From positions 2,934,899-2,998,898 of the forward strand of contig AP018180.1 of assembly GCA_002368155.1 (NCBI GenBank): 64,000 nt of DNA, written 5' to 3'. This document shows positions 1 through 7,342 of this stretch, in pieces; position 1 is the first letter of the stretch; each line of letters opens with the position of its first letter. The notes under the pieces are model-generated. The model did no database searches. It was not told where the DNA came from and worked only from the letters and a program-made list of their open reading frames with translations. Origin of the DNA: Nostoc carneum NIES-2107. GTDB lineage: Bacteria > Cyanobacteriota > Cyanobacteriia > Cyanobacteriales > Nostocaceae. A program made the translations under genes and the position numbers.

Positions 1-508
1 CTCGTTGATTATCTGTTGTCAGGGCGATTGCATTTACCCAGCTACTATGACCTGTAAGGGTGCGGATTAATCGTCCCCCTGGTGGCGTTAAGCTTGGGGT
101 TAAGGGACACAGCCAAGGGGTAGTTGGCTGTTGCTGAATTTGTCTCAATAATGCCTGAATATCCTTTGGCATTTTCTCATGTAGTAACCTGCCGTGCAAT
201 TGACTCGCTAATTGCTGCTTATCTGTTACTAAAACATGGGCTGATAGTCTTAATGCGTCTTGAAGCAACTTGAGTGTTTTGACTTTCTCAGAGGTTTCAG
301 CACCATCAATCAAATCATAATCTTCAATTAATGACTGCACCCCAAACTCAGGATGGTTAATTTTGGCATTAATGAAATCAAAATCAGTCAGGGTTTGATA
401 ATACTTTTCTAAATTTCCGGAATTGACTAGATTATAAGGATACCTGCCCAGATAAGCTTTGACTTGGTAAGACTTTTTAGATAAAGATTTATCAGTTGTT
501 TCGACCAT
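1..508 (-). CDS. WD40-repeat protein, N-terminal part (cut by window edge)
   Basis: An open frame on the minus strand starts at an ATG (506-508) and runs off the window. Its first ~130 residues are helical, with motifs such as LVNSGNLEKYYQTLTDFDF and SLIEDYDLIDG. These resemble the helical segment that follows the NACHT ATPase in cyanobacterial NACHT-WD40 proteins. It then enters a WD40 blade (LIRTLTGHSSWVNAIAL). The gene lies directly downstream of the NACHT gene (640-2241, same strand), and no clear Shine-Dalgarno precedes its ATG. Together the two genes look like one STAND-type signalling ATPase split in two, with this half carrying the WD40 ligand-sensing propeller. The assignment to WD40 proteins is solid. 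The split-gene reading is inference. Confidence 0.75.
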   Translation of the reverse strand, partial: MVETTDKSLSKKSYQVKAYLGRYPYNLVNSGNLEKYYQTLTDFDFINAKINHPEFGVQSLIEDYDLIDGAETSEKVKTLKLLQDALRLSAHVLVTDKQQLASQLHGRLLHEKMPKDIQALLRQIQQQPTTPWLCPLTPSLTPPGGRLIRTLTGHSSWVNAIALTTDNQR

Positions 509-530
509 TTCATTTTATATTTTTAAATCT

Positions 531-637
531 GTAGGTTGGGTTGAGGAACGAAACCCAACAATCAACAACTTTTTCTCTAACACTAATCATCAAAAAAGAA
601 TTAAGGTGCGTTAGCCTGCGGCATAACACACCCTACC
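531..637. repeat. Palindromic intergenic repeat pair between NACHT and WD40 genes
   Basis: The gap holds two repeat motifs. One is a hairpin-like stretch at 531-560 in which a GTTGGGTT arm pairs with AACCCAAC. The other is at about 602-637 (GGTGCGTTAG ... CACCCTACC). The outer ends, GTAGGTTGGG and CACCCTACC, are imperfectly inverted, as in a miniature inverted-repeat element. Related GTGCGTTA-type hairpins occur at about 32,490 and at 48,308-48,338. Confidence 0.6.
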
Positions 638-639
638 TC

Positions 640-2241
640 CTATGAATATTTAATATTCTTTTCCCAGTAATCAACAATGCGTTGATTTACCTCTGTAAAT
701 AGCTGTCGCTTGGCTTGTAATGCTCTTTGTGCTTGGATAAAATCTAAAAAGCTAGCGTGATAGATGCTATAACAATCATCTCCGTCTATATTCTGTTTTT
801 TCAAATACTCTAACCAGTCATCTAAAACTTTTTGTACTTCAAACTCATCCTTACCAGCAATATCCGCAATCATTTCACAAGGTATGGGCGTGCCAATCTC
901 CACTAAAATAAACAAAATAATTACTTTAATTTCTTCACCTTTCTTATTCATCCCCATCCTTGCCCAGTGGGTCTGATAATATTGCTGAAGACCCTCTGGT
1001 AATTCTTTTAAACTCAAGTCATTATAAAAGCCCCGCGCAATCCCTGGTAAAACATAGCGCAGATACATAAAGTTATTTTCACTTTTCTCTGCTACCTGCT
1101 CAATAAAAGTTTCATCAGCAATATTTCTTTCTTGTATCCATTCTCTCAAACCATCTTTCCACTCTGTATCATGGTTAAGAATGAAGCGAATATATGCTTG
1201 AATATCATCGCGACTTAATTCAATATACTGATTTGCTGTTAAATTTAACTCTACTTGCTCGACACCTTCAGTATATAACCGCTTTTTACTAGGTTCATAG
1301 CGTCGCCTCGTCAGCAAAAAATAAACTTTATCTGGTAGAGTCTTAGGCAAATATAAAATATTTTCTCCGCCTGGTTCTTGTTCTACTTCATCCAAAGCAT
1401 CAACCACAATCACCAAGTTCTCACCATCAGGAATTTTGCTACTAGCTTTAACTAATAAAGCTGATAAATCATCACTCTCAGCATTTTCTAAGTTGTAGCT
1501 ATTAATTAGCTGTTGACGAATGCTTTTAAGAAATAATTCCGGGCGATTACGTCCATCTTGCAAGACATTAAAATAACAAATCGCTTTATTATCATCAACA
1601 TACTTGGCTGCGATCGCACTTTTCCCCATCCCTGCATCACCAATCACGGTAAAATAACCCTTGGGATATTTATTGAGGAAAGCTGCAAACTCTTTAAATA
1701 CAAATTCCCGCCCACAAAACGAGCGAATTTTTTCTTTAATTAGCGGTTCAAACTCTGAATTATCATGTGTTTGAGTTTTATTAGGAGCATTCAAAGTGCT
1801 TAATTCTTTATCTCTTAAAACTTCCGCAGGCGTGCGAGTGCGTTTAGCAACACTAATAAAAACTTGCCAAAATTCTGCAAATTCTTGACGAGGGTTAATC
1901 TGCAAATCACGGATTTCATCACCCAATGTATGCCAATCTAGAAAATGTTCGACATCTCGAGGCAAAACAGAAGGATTATCTGCATTAAACTCCCGCCAAA
2001 AAGCAGTTTTAATTTCCTTCTCTAGAAAAAGTTTGAGTAGTGGTTCCGGTTTAAATACTCCATACTCTACCAGCGCATAAGCATAAACCCCATCCAAATC
2101 ATCAGGCGGTTGTGCTGGGTCAAGCTTTAAATATTTTAATACTTGAATTACAGTTTGATTACGTAAAGCTGGCTTAGTAGCGAGAGCAGCAGCCGTGGGA
2201 GCAAGCTTAGTGATAGCAGGAATTACAGAGTCAATGATCAT
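640..2241 (-). CDS. NACHT-domain STAND NTPase
   Basis: This 533-residue protein has a central P-loop NTPase. Walker A is GDAGMGKS at about residues 201-208 and Walker B is LVIVVDALDE at about 276-285, with NACHT-type acidic residues after it. The N-terminal ~150 residues are helical (PAITKLAPTAAALATKPALR; VYAYALVEYGVGKPEP-like segment) and resemble effector-associated helical domains found on cyanobacterial NACHT proteins. The C-terminal part (YHASFLDFIQ near residue 500) is the usual winged-helix end of the NACHT module. The protein stops there, without a sensor repeat domain. The next gene on the same strand (1-508) begins with the expected helical linker and WD40 repeats. STAND ATPases of this sort act in signalling or defence, but the effector here is not identified. 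Confidence 0.8.
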   Translation of the reverse strand: MIIDSVIPAITKLAPTAAALATKPALRNQTVIQVLKYLKLDPAQPPDDLDGVYAYALVEYGVFKPEPLLKLFLEKEIKTAFWREFNADNPSVLPRDVEHFLDWHTLGDEIRDLQINPRQEFAEFWQVFISVAKRTRTPAEVLRDKELSTLNAPNKTQTHDNSEFEPLIKEKIRSFCGREFVFKEFAAFLNKYPKGYFTVIGDAGMGKSAIAAKYVDDNKAICYFNVLQDGRNRPELFLKSIRQQLINSYNLENAESDDLSALLVKASSKIPDGENLVIVVDALDEVEQEPGGENILYLPKTLPDKVYFLLTRRRYEPSKKRLYTEGVEQVELNLTANQYIELSRDDIQAYIRFILNHDTEWKDGLREWIQERNIADETFIEQVAEKSENNFMYLRYVLPGIARGFYNDLSLKELPEGLQQYYQTHWARMGMNKKGEEIKVIILFILVEIGTPIPCEMIADIAGKDEFEVQKVLDDWLEYLKKQNIDGDDCYSIYHASFLDFIQAQRALQAKRQLFTEVNQRIVDYWEKNIKYS

Positions 2242-2340
2242 CTTCGCTAAGAGCTAGCATAATTTTTATACTTGTAACTTATCCTAGCGAAAGACAAAGA
2301 AATTTAGCCCGTGTAAAGCCATATTACAGCTAAAGTTTCC

Positions 2341-2434
2341 TCTTACTTCTTCCTCCGCTTCCTCTGCGTCCTCTGCGGTTCGATTTTACAGAGATATTTT
2401 TGTCTCACGCAAAGGCGCAGAGGCGCAAAGAAGA
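2341..2434. repeat. CTCTGCG / GGCGCAGAGGCGC inverted-type intergenic repeat
   Basis: Two facing copies of a low-complexity motif (CCTCTGCGTCCTCTGCGG and CGCAAAGGCGCAGAGGCGC) flank a short AT-rich centre. Similar motifs recur at about 4684-4715 and in the start of the URC4 gene (about 8680-8712), so this is a dispersed repeat family. Confidence 0.5.
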
Positions 2435-2501
2435 ACAAGAGAGGTGTTGCAATGGTGACATTTCGACTGACAAACACCAAACTTCAGCTTCTGAACCGCA
2501 A

Positions 2502-2732
2502 CGTTCTCGCTTGAAACCGAAACATTCTCGTTTCAAACCCCAACGTTCTCGTTTCAACCCAGAACATTTTCATTTCAACCCAGAACATTTTCATTTCAAC
2601 TCAGAACATTCTCGTTTCAACCCAGAACATTCTCATTTCAACCCAGAACGTTTTCGTTTCAACCCAGAACATTCTCATTTCAACCCAGAACATTCTCATT
2701 TCAACCCAGAACGTTCTCGTTTTAGAGCCGAA
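2502..2732. repeat. 21-bp minisatellite, 11 units
   Basis: Eleven consecutive units of 21 bp follow the pattern CRTTYTCRTTTCAACCCAGAA. Units 3-10 differ only at a few purine/purine or pyrimidine/pyrimidine positions; the outermost units are degenerate. Each junction creates AGAACGTTCT or AGAACATTCT, a perfect or near-perfect 10-bp palindrome. Because 21 is divisible by 3, one plus-strand frame (2400-2798) stays open and would encode heptapeptides of the FNPEHSH type. That frame begins in a noncoding-type repeat and overlaps the 3' end of the ABC permease gene, so I treat it as repeat DNA and not as a gene. Confidence 0.9.
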
Positions 2733-2751
2733 GCTTCAAGTATCAGAGGTG

Positions 2752-3558
2752 TTAATCCTCTTGTTCAACTGCGCTTTCGTGCCATTTACTTAAAATAAAG
2801 TCCGATAAAGCACTCAAGCTGACGAAAATTAACACACCCAACCCCGTAGTCAAGAATAATGCGGCGAACATTCGCGGAATTTGCAGGTTATAGCTGGAAA
2901 TGAGAATGCGATAGGCGATACCGGATTTTTCCCCGCCAGTTCCTGCGACAAATTCCGCCACAACTGCGCCAATTAAGGCTAACCCACCACTAATTTTTAA
3001 CCCACCTAAGAAGTATGGCATAGCGCTGGGTAAGCGCAAATACAGCAGGGTTTGCCAACGGGAGGCTTTGTAGAGTTGAAATAAGTTCAGTAAATTGCGG
3101 TCTACACTGTTGAGTCCCAAAGTAGTATTAGAGACGATGGGGAAAAAGGCGACAATCCAGGCGCAAACTACTAAGGCGGCGAAGGTATTGTTTTTGAACC
3201 AGAGAATAATTAAAGGTGCGATCGCAACTATGGGAGTTGTCTGTAAAATGACTGCATAGGGAAAGAAGCTGCGCTCAATCCATTTACTTTGGGTAAACAA
3301 TATCGCTATGATTAACCCGGAAATTGCAGCCGCAACAAAGGCGACAACTGTTATTTGTAGGGTAATTAATAAGGATGAGAATAACTCATTCCAATCACTA
3401 ATTAAGGTTTGAAATACTAAGATGGGGCCAGGGAGAATATAGGTTGGTAATTGTGTAATCCGCACGAATATATCCCACAATAGCAACGCGAAAATCCCCA
3501 CTAATACGGGTGCAAAAATATCAGGCGAGAGTGATTTGGGGCGACGTTTAAATAGCAT
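2752..3558 (-). CDS. ABC transporter permease, NMT1/taurine/nitrate family (BPD_transp_1)
   Basis: This 268-residue integral membrane protein has about six hydrophobic segments. The family's cytoplasmic EAA-type loop is recognisable around ASRWQTLLYLRLPSAMPYFLGGLKIS. Length and layout match the SsuC/TauC/NrtB/ThiX permeases. The ATPase (3822-4595) and the binding protein (5480-6544) of the same transporter type lie upstream on the same strand, so the three probably form one importer. A MITE-like repeat (3628-3710) now separates permease and ATPase. The substrate cannot be read from the permease; pyrimidines are favoured by the neighbouring URC genes. Its 3' end is next to the 21-bp minisatellite. 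Confidence 0.88.
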   Translation of the reverse strand: MLFKRRPKSLSPDIFAPVLVGIFALLLWDIFVRITQLPTYILPGPILVFQTLISDWNELFSSLLITLQITVVAFVAAAISGLIIAILFTQSKWIERSFFPYAVILQTTPIVAIAPLIILWFKNNTFAALVVCAWIVAFFPIVSNTTLGLNSVDRNLLNLFQLYKASRWQTLLYLRLPSAMPYFLGGLKISGGLALIGAVVAEFVAGTGGEKSGIAYRILISSYNLQIPRMFAALFLTTGLGVLIFVSLSALSDFILSKWHESAVEQED

Positions 3559-3627
3559 CCTTTTCTAAGTGGGTTTTGCAATTAAAGATAACTCGTTAGG
3601 GTTTTCATATGAAGCTGCATAGAATTC

Positions 3628-3710
3628 GATCCCCCCTAACCCCCCTTAATAAGGGGAGAACCGGAATAATTTATCAAAGTCCCCCTTTTTAAGGGGGATT
3701 TAGGGGGATC
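3628..3710. repeat. MITE-like inverted repeat
   Basis: The element begins GATCCCCCCTAACCCCCC and ends GGGGGATTTAGGGGGATC, so its ends are inverted copies of each other. Internal CCTTAATAAGGGG and CCCCCTTTTTAAGGGGG hairpins are also present. It has no coding capacity. It sits in the gap between the ABC ATPase and permease genes. Confidence 0.75.
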
Positions 3711-3821
3711 TAGATATTTGCAACTTCACATTAAATTGGTATTGGTCATTTGTCATTGGTAAAGGTTTTAGGTTTATTGATATTTCGTGATGCGGTTTAT
3801 TTCTTTGCCTTTTTTACTTAT

Positions 3822-4595
3822 TCAAAATGCCACCTTGGGGGAATAACTCATCGCTATTTCTAGAGATTGGGAAACCTGGCGACAATATTCGTTATACAAA
3901 GATGAAGTACGAAACTCCTCGCTACGGGGGTAAGGTGCAGCAATTTCAATATCTGCAATCATCCGTCCAGGGTTTGTCCCCATCACTACTACCCGATTTG
4001 ATAAATACACTGCTTCGTAAATATTATGAGTAACAAAAACCACTGTCCAATGGTGTTGATACCATAAATTTAGTAAGTCACTGTTAAGTTTACTACGGGT
4101 GATTTCATCTAAAGCCCCAAATGGTTCATCCATTAACAGAATATTTGGTTGCGTCACTAAAGCACGCGCAATTGATACCCGCATTTTCATTCCCCCAGAT
4201 AACTCACGGGGGTAACTACGCTCACATTTTTCTAATCCTACTAATGCTAATGTTTGCTGCACTAAACTATTAGTTTCTTTTTGAGAAATTCCCGCTAGTT
4301 TTAACGGTAGGCGGACATTTTCTTTCACATTTGCCCAAGGCATCAGTGCAGCATCTTGAAACACAAAGGCGAGTTTGCGTGCTTGGGGAGACAAACCCCA
4401 GTCAATAGTACCAGAACTGATGCGCCCTAGTCCGGCAATTAATTTGAGGACTGTACTTTTACCACACCCAGAAGGGCCGACGATGCTGATAAATTGTGAT
4501 TCTGGGATAGCTAAATTCAAGTCTTGCAGCGCCACTGTGCCATTGTTGTAGACTTTGCTAATGTGGCTGAGTTGAATAGCGGGAGGGTTATTCAT
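3822..4595 (-). CDS. ABC transporter ATP-binding protein (SsuB/TauB/NrtD type)
   Basis: Complete ABC ATPase: Walker A GPSGCGKST, Q-loop FVFQDAALMPWANV, signature LSGGMKMR, Walker B ILLMDEPFGALDE and switch histidine in VFVTHNIYEAV. The MPWANV and PFGALDE patterns are typical of the nitrate/sulfonate/taurine/HMP importer subfamily. I place the start at the ATG at 4593-4595 (MNNPPAIQLSHISKVY), because the conserved domain begins there; the frame is open to an upstream ATG at 4628. It energises the importer formed with the permease at 2752-3558 and the lipoprotein at 5480-6544. Confidence 0.9.
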   Translation of the reverse strand: MNNPPAIQLSHISKVYNNGTVALQDLNLAIPESQFISIVGPSGCGKSTVLKLIAGLGRISSGTIDWGLSPQARKLAFVFQDAALMPWANVKENVRLPLKLAGISQKETNSLVQQTLALVGLEKCERSYPRELSGGMKMRVSIARALVTQPNILLMDEPFGALDEITRSKLNSDLLNLWYQHHWTVVFVTHNIYEAVYLSNRVVVMGTNPGRMIADIEIAAPYPRSEEFRTSSLYNEYCRQVSQSLEIAMSYSPKVAF

Positions 4596-4842
4596 TAGAA
4601 ACAGGTAGAGAATAGCCTGCGATCGCATTAATTATGGTAAACCCTATCGCCACTCTCAAGCATTTCTCAACCTTGATTTTTCTTCTCTCTGCGCCTTCTG
4701 CGTCTCTGCGGTTGATTTACAATCACAAATTTATCCGCGTTTATCTGCGTTTATCCTCTTCCATTCCTGCGGAACGCTACGCGAACAGCGGTTAATTTTT
4801 TATTTCTGTACCTCACCAATATAAGAATCGCCATAACTTTAA

Positions 4843-5046
4843 TTAATCATCAGGAAATTGCCACGAAGAAATACTTTCAACATCTTGGCTATTGCATTGA
4901 GTACAAGTAGCATCAAATCTTGAATCCATCCATTCATACCCGCAAGCACGACAATGACAGAAAATATTGTTGCGGTTGGCATCTTTTAATCCTTGATACC
5001 ATTGCTGTAGTTCTTCAGCAGTTTTAAAAGGAGAATTATTAGACAT
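4843..5046 (-). CDS. Small zinc-ribbon protein, unknown function
   Basis: This 67-residue protein has two cysteine knuckles, CHCRACGYEW and CTQC. This is a C-x2-C ... C-x2-C arrangement expected to bind one zinc ion. The C-terminus is acidic (FPDD). A purine-rich AAAAGGAG-type stretch is encoded near its start. It lies between the ATPase gene and the binding-protein gene of the ABC importer, on the same strand. I do not recognise a named family. Rubredoxin-like zinc ribbons of this size are often accessory or regulatory proteins. Confidence 0.6.
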   Translation of the reverse strand: MSNNSPFKTAEELQQWYQGLKDANRNNIFCHCRACGYEWMDSRFDATCTQCNSQDVESISSWQFPDD

Positions 5047-5157
5047 TTACATCAGCCTTGACAACGAAGTAAGTCAGTAAAAATAAACCAAACTCTTACC
5101 AATGACAAATGACTAAGAACAAATGACATCCCTAGCCAATTATCTTTAACCCACCGC

Positions 5158-5421
5158 TCAAATTAAAGCATTATCAAAGCCAACAATTTGGCGATCGCCT
5201 CCTTGAGTATCATAGAACTCATAAGGCGGATAATCTGGCGAAGTAATCAATGTCAGCGTATCTTTGCCTACAGATGAAGCTGCATTCAGAGAATGGCTTT
5301 GACCTGTGATGATACTTATTACAACCATTGCTGCAAACAGCAAGGTTAATATTTTTCGTTTAGGGAATCGGTAATTGGTAATGGGTAATTGGTAATTGCA
5401 ATTTCTCTTTTGCTTCCTCAT
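5158..5421 (-). pseudogene. Truncated polar amino-acid ABC binding protein
   Basis: The frame encodes a hydrophobic signal peptide (RKILTLLFAAMVVISII ... LNA) followed by the start of a bacterial extracellular solute-binding protein family 3 domain: LTLITSPDYPPYEFYD, then IVGFD. It then stops after GFDNALI. The family is normally about 250 residues or more, so roughly 200 residues are missing. No continuation is visible downstream before the zinc-ribbon gene. The 5' side is filled with 7-bp repeats. I read this as a remnant of a glutamine/histidine-type binding protein gene. Confidence 0.75.
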
Positions 5422-5479
5422 CCCCCTCATCTCCCTCATCCTCCCAGTCCCCAGTCCCCAGTCCCCAATCCCCAATCCC
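5350..5479. repeat. STRR tract (GGTAATT / CCCCAGT / CCCCAAT heptamers)
   Basis: Runs of 7-bp repeats (GGTAATT, CCCTCAT, CCCCAGT, CCCCAAT) fill the space between the stop codon of the ABC binding protein and the signal-peptide part of the truncated gene, and overlap the latter's possible 5' end. Confidence 0.85.
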
Positions 5480-6544
5480 TCACGCTCTGTAATACTCTAC
5501 ACCTTTATTGACAAATCGCAGGGTAAATGCGTCTTGATACTTAACATTGGACTGAGTAATTCCAGACTGTACCATGTTGTCAAATACTAACTTCCATCTA
5601 GCCTCACTCATAGCACCAATTCCAAGTTTTTCTGCAGTATCAGAAATCACAATTCCATATTCTTTGAGTTTGGTAAGACTATAAGCTAACTGCTCATCTG
5701 TCATTTCTGGATTCGCTTTCTTGATTAAATCATTACCAGGTTGAGGATTTTCTAAGTAACTATACCAGCCCTTAATGGAGGCATCAACAAAGCGTGTCAC
5801 TAAGTCGGGATTTTTGTCTAAGAATTCTCTCTTGGTCTCAATTGTAGTTGCGTATGTGGGATAACCATAATCTGCTAGTAAAAACACTATCGGTTTAATA
5901 CCACCTTGCTTTTCAACCGCGAATGGTTCTGAAGTGATATACCCTTGTTGCGCTGAGGTTTTGTCAGCCAAAAAGGGAGCAGGATTGAAGTTGTAAGGGC
6001 GTTTTTGTGCGTCGGTAAAACCATACTTAGCTTTTAGCAGTGGCCAATAAGTAACGTTTGCAGCAGCAGATACATAAATCGGTTTGCCTTTGAGGTCGGC
6101 AAGGGTTTTAATTGCTGTGTTGGGATGGGTAATGATACATTGAGGGTCTTTTTGAAAAATTGCTGCTACGGTAATTTTGGGAATGCTTTGTGCTACTGCA
6201 TTGATAGCATCAATACCAAAACCCATGAAAAAATCTACTGCACCACCCATCAATAACTGGGTACCACTAGGTACTTGCGGGCCACCCATTTTAATGGTGA
6301 CATCAAGACCGTGGTTTTTGTAAATTCCAGTTGCGATCGCCTGATAAAATCCGCCGTGTTCTGCTTGTGCTAACCAATTTGTACCAAAGGTTACTTTATT
6401 TAACCCAGAAGGTGCAATTTTTTCAGAGTTGCTATTAGCACAGGCACTAATGATGCTACTACCTATACATAAAGAAGCATACTGAAGAAATTGGCGGCGA
6501 TTCAGGTTATCAAATGTTGCTGATGCGGATGGCGGCTGATTCAT
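5480..6544 (-). CDS. ABC substrate-binding Tat lipoprotein, NMT1/THI5-like
   Basis: This 354-residue protein has a twin-arginine signal (NRRQFLQYAS, residues ~15-24) followed by a lipobox ending in cysteine (SIISAC), so it is a Tat-exported lipoprotein. The mature part has the NMT1/THI5 fold (FGTNWLAQAEHGGFYQAIA near the start, GGAVDFFMGFG, SEPFAVEKQGG). Proteins with the NWLAQAEHGGFYQA motif are commonly annotated as binding components for hydroxymethylpyrimidine, pyrimidines or related compounds. The uracil-catabolism genes that follow divergently at 7343 make a pyrimidine ligand plausible. It works with the permease and ATPase downstream. Confidence 0.85.
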   Translation of the reverse strand: MNQPPSASATFDNLNRRQFLQYASLCIGSSIISACANSNSEKIAPSGLNKVTFGTNWLAQAEHGGFYQAIATGIYKNHGLDVTIKMGGPQVPSGTQLLMGGAVDFFMGFGIDAINAVAQSIPKITVAAIFQKDPQCIITHPNTAIKTLADLKGKPIYVSAAANVTYWPLLKAKYGFTDAQKRPYNFNPAPFLADKTSAQQGYITSEPFAVEKQGGIKPIVFLLADYGYPTYATTIETKREFLDKNPDLVTRFVDASIKGWYSYLENPQPGNDLIKKANPEMTDEQLAYSLTKLKEYGIVISDTAEKLGIGAMSEARWKLVFDNMVQSGITQSNVKYQDAFTLRFVNKGVEYYRA

Positions 6545-6578
6545 GGGATAAAATAAGGACTCTATTTACTGGGGTGTT

Positions 6579-7049
6579 TTAGCTGATTCTGAATGTACAT
6601 TCCAGAATTAACTTTTGGTTCACCAGTGAATAGGGTTGAATGGCTAAAGCACGCTGAAAAGCTTGAATTGCTTCAACATATTTGCCTAAAGCTGCATAAC
6701 ATAACCCCATACCGTGAAGTGCGCCAAAATGTACAGGATTGAGATTCACAACCATCTGACAATCTGCTAAGGACTTTTGATAATTACCCATGCTGTAGTA
6801 AAGAAAAGCACGACGATTCCAAGCTTCAGCAAAATCTGGTTGTTCGTTGATTAATCTTGTTAGCACTGTTTCAGCTTCAGTAGTTTCCCCAGCATCCAAT
6901 AATTTCTGGCTGTGGTCAATTTTCTCCAGCCCATAAATGCCTTTTTGCTGAAACCAGATGCGCCAGATTTTCTTAGTCGCTTGTTCCCGGACTGTAGCAT
7001 CTGAATTTTTCAAATCTTCAAGTAAAGAGCTGATAGATAAAGAATCCAT
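6579..7049 (-). CDS. TPR-repeat protein
   Basis: This 156-residue protein has an N-terminal helical segment (~50 residues) and about three tetratricopeptide repeats (AETVLTRLINEQPDFAEAWN, then YYSMGNYQKSLADCQMVVNL, then CYAALGKYVEAIQAFQRALA). There is no signal peptide, so it is likely cytoplasmic. It ends 34 bp upstream of the ABC binding-protein gene on the same strand, so it may be the first gene of that transcript. TPRs mediate protein contacts; the partner is unknown. Confidence 0.75.
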   Translation of the reverse strand: MDSLSISSLLEDLKNSDATVREQATKKIWRIWFQQKGIYGLEKIDHSQKLLDAGETTEAETVLTRLINEQPDFAEAWNRRAFLYYSMGNYQKSLADCQMVVNLNPVHFGALHGMGLCYAALGKYVEAIQAFQRALAIQPYSLVNQKLILECTFRIS

Positions 7050-7182
7050 AAATTCGGTCTAGGTAAATGTATGTATATATCAACTGTCGCACAAAAATCT
7101 CTACTTAAACATATTTAAAGTCATCTTTAAATTCTCTTAATTAGAGTTACAAATTTAACGTTTTCAGTGTTACATTTTTTAT

Positions 7183-7223
7183 GTATTCAGTAATACTATT
7201 GGTACTGGTTTTTAGCGTAAAAT
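7183..7223 (+). promoter_or_regulatory. Putative NtcA-activated promoter of the URC operon
   Basis: GTATTCAGTAATAC at 7183-7196 fits the NtcA consensus GTA-N8-TAC exactly. After 21 nt comes TAAAAT (7218-7223), which fits the -10 box TAN3T. This box-to--10 spacing is close to the 20-24 nt seen at nitrogen-regulated cyanobacterial class II promoters such as glnA. It lies about 120 bp before the URC1 start codon and faces the URC genes. The site is palindromic, so it could also affect the divergent TPR/ABC genes. Confidence 0.7.
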
Positions 7224-7342
7224 TTATAGATAATTAGTCATTAGGACATCATAAATTTAAAAATAGCAGCTGACTTTTGGTAGTTGACAAAACAAGTTAA
7301 CTAACAGTTGATAAAAACATCACAAAAAAAACCAAGTAATCT

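Noticed and set aside
2400-2798. Plus-strand 132-codon frame over the 21-bp repeats as a protein gene
   Set aside because: It starts in a dispersed noncoding repeat, consists of period-21 DNA and overlaps the ABC permease 3' end; I list it as a minisatellite.
7152-7182. Minus-facing -10 box for the NtcA site serving the TPR/ABC genes
   Set aside because: The best TAN3T match is about 25 nt away, outside the usual spacing, so only the URC1-facing promoter is claimed.
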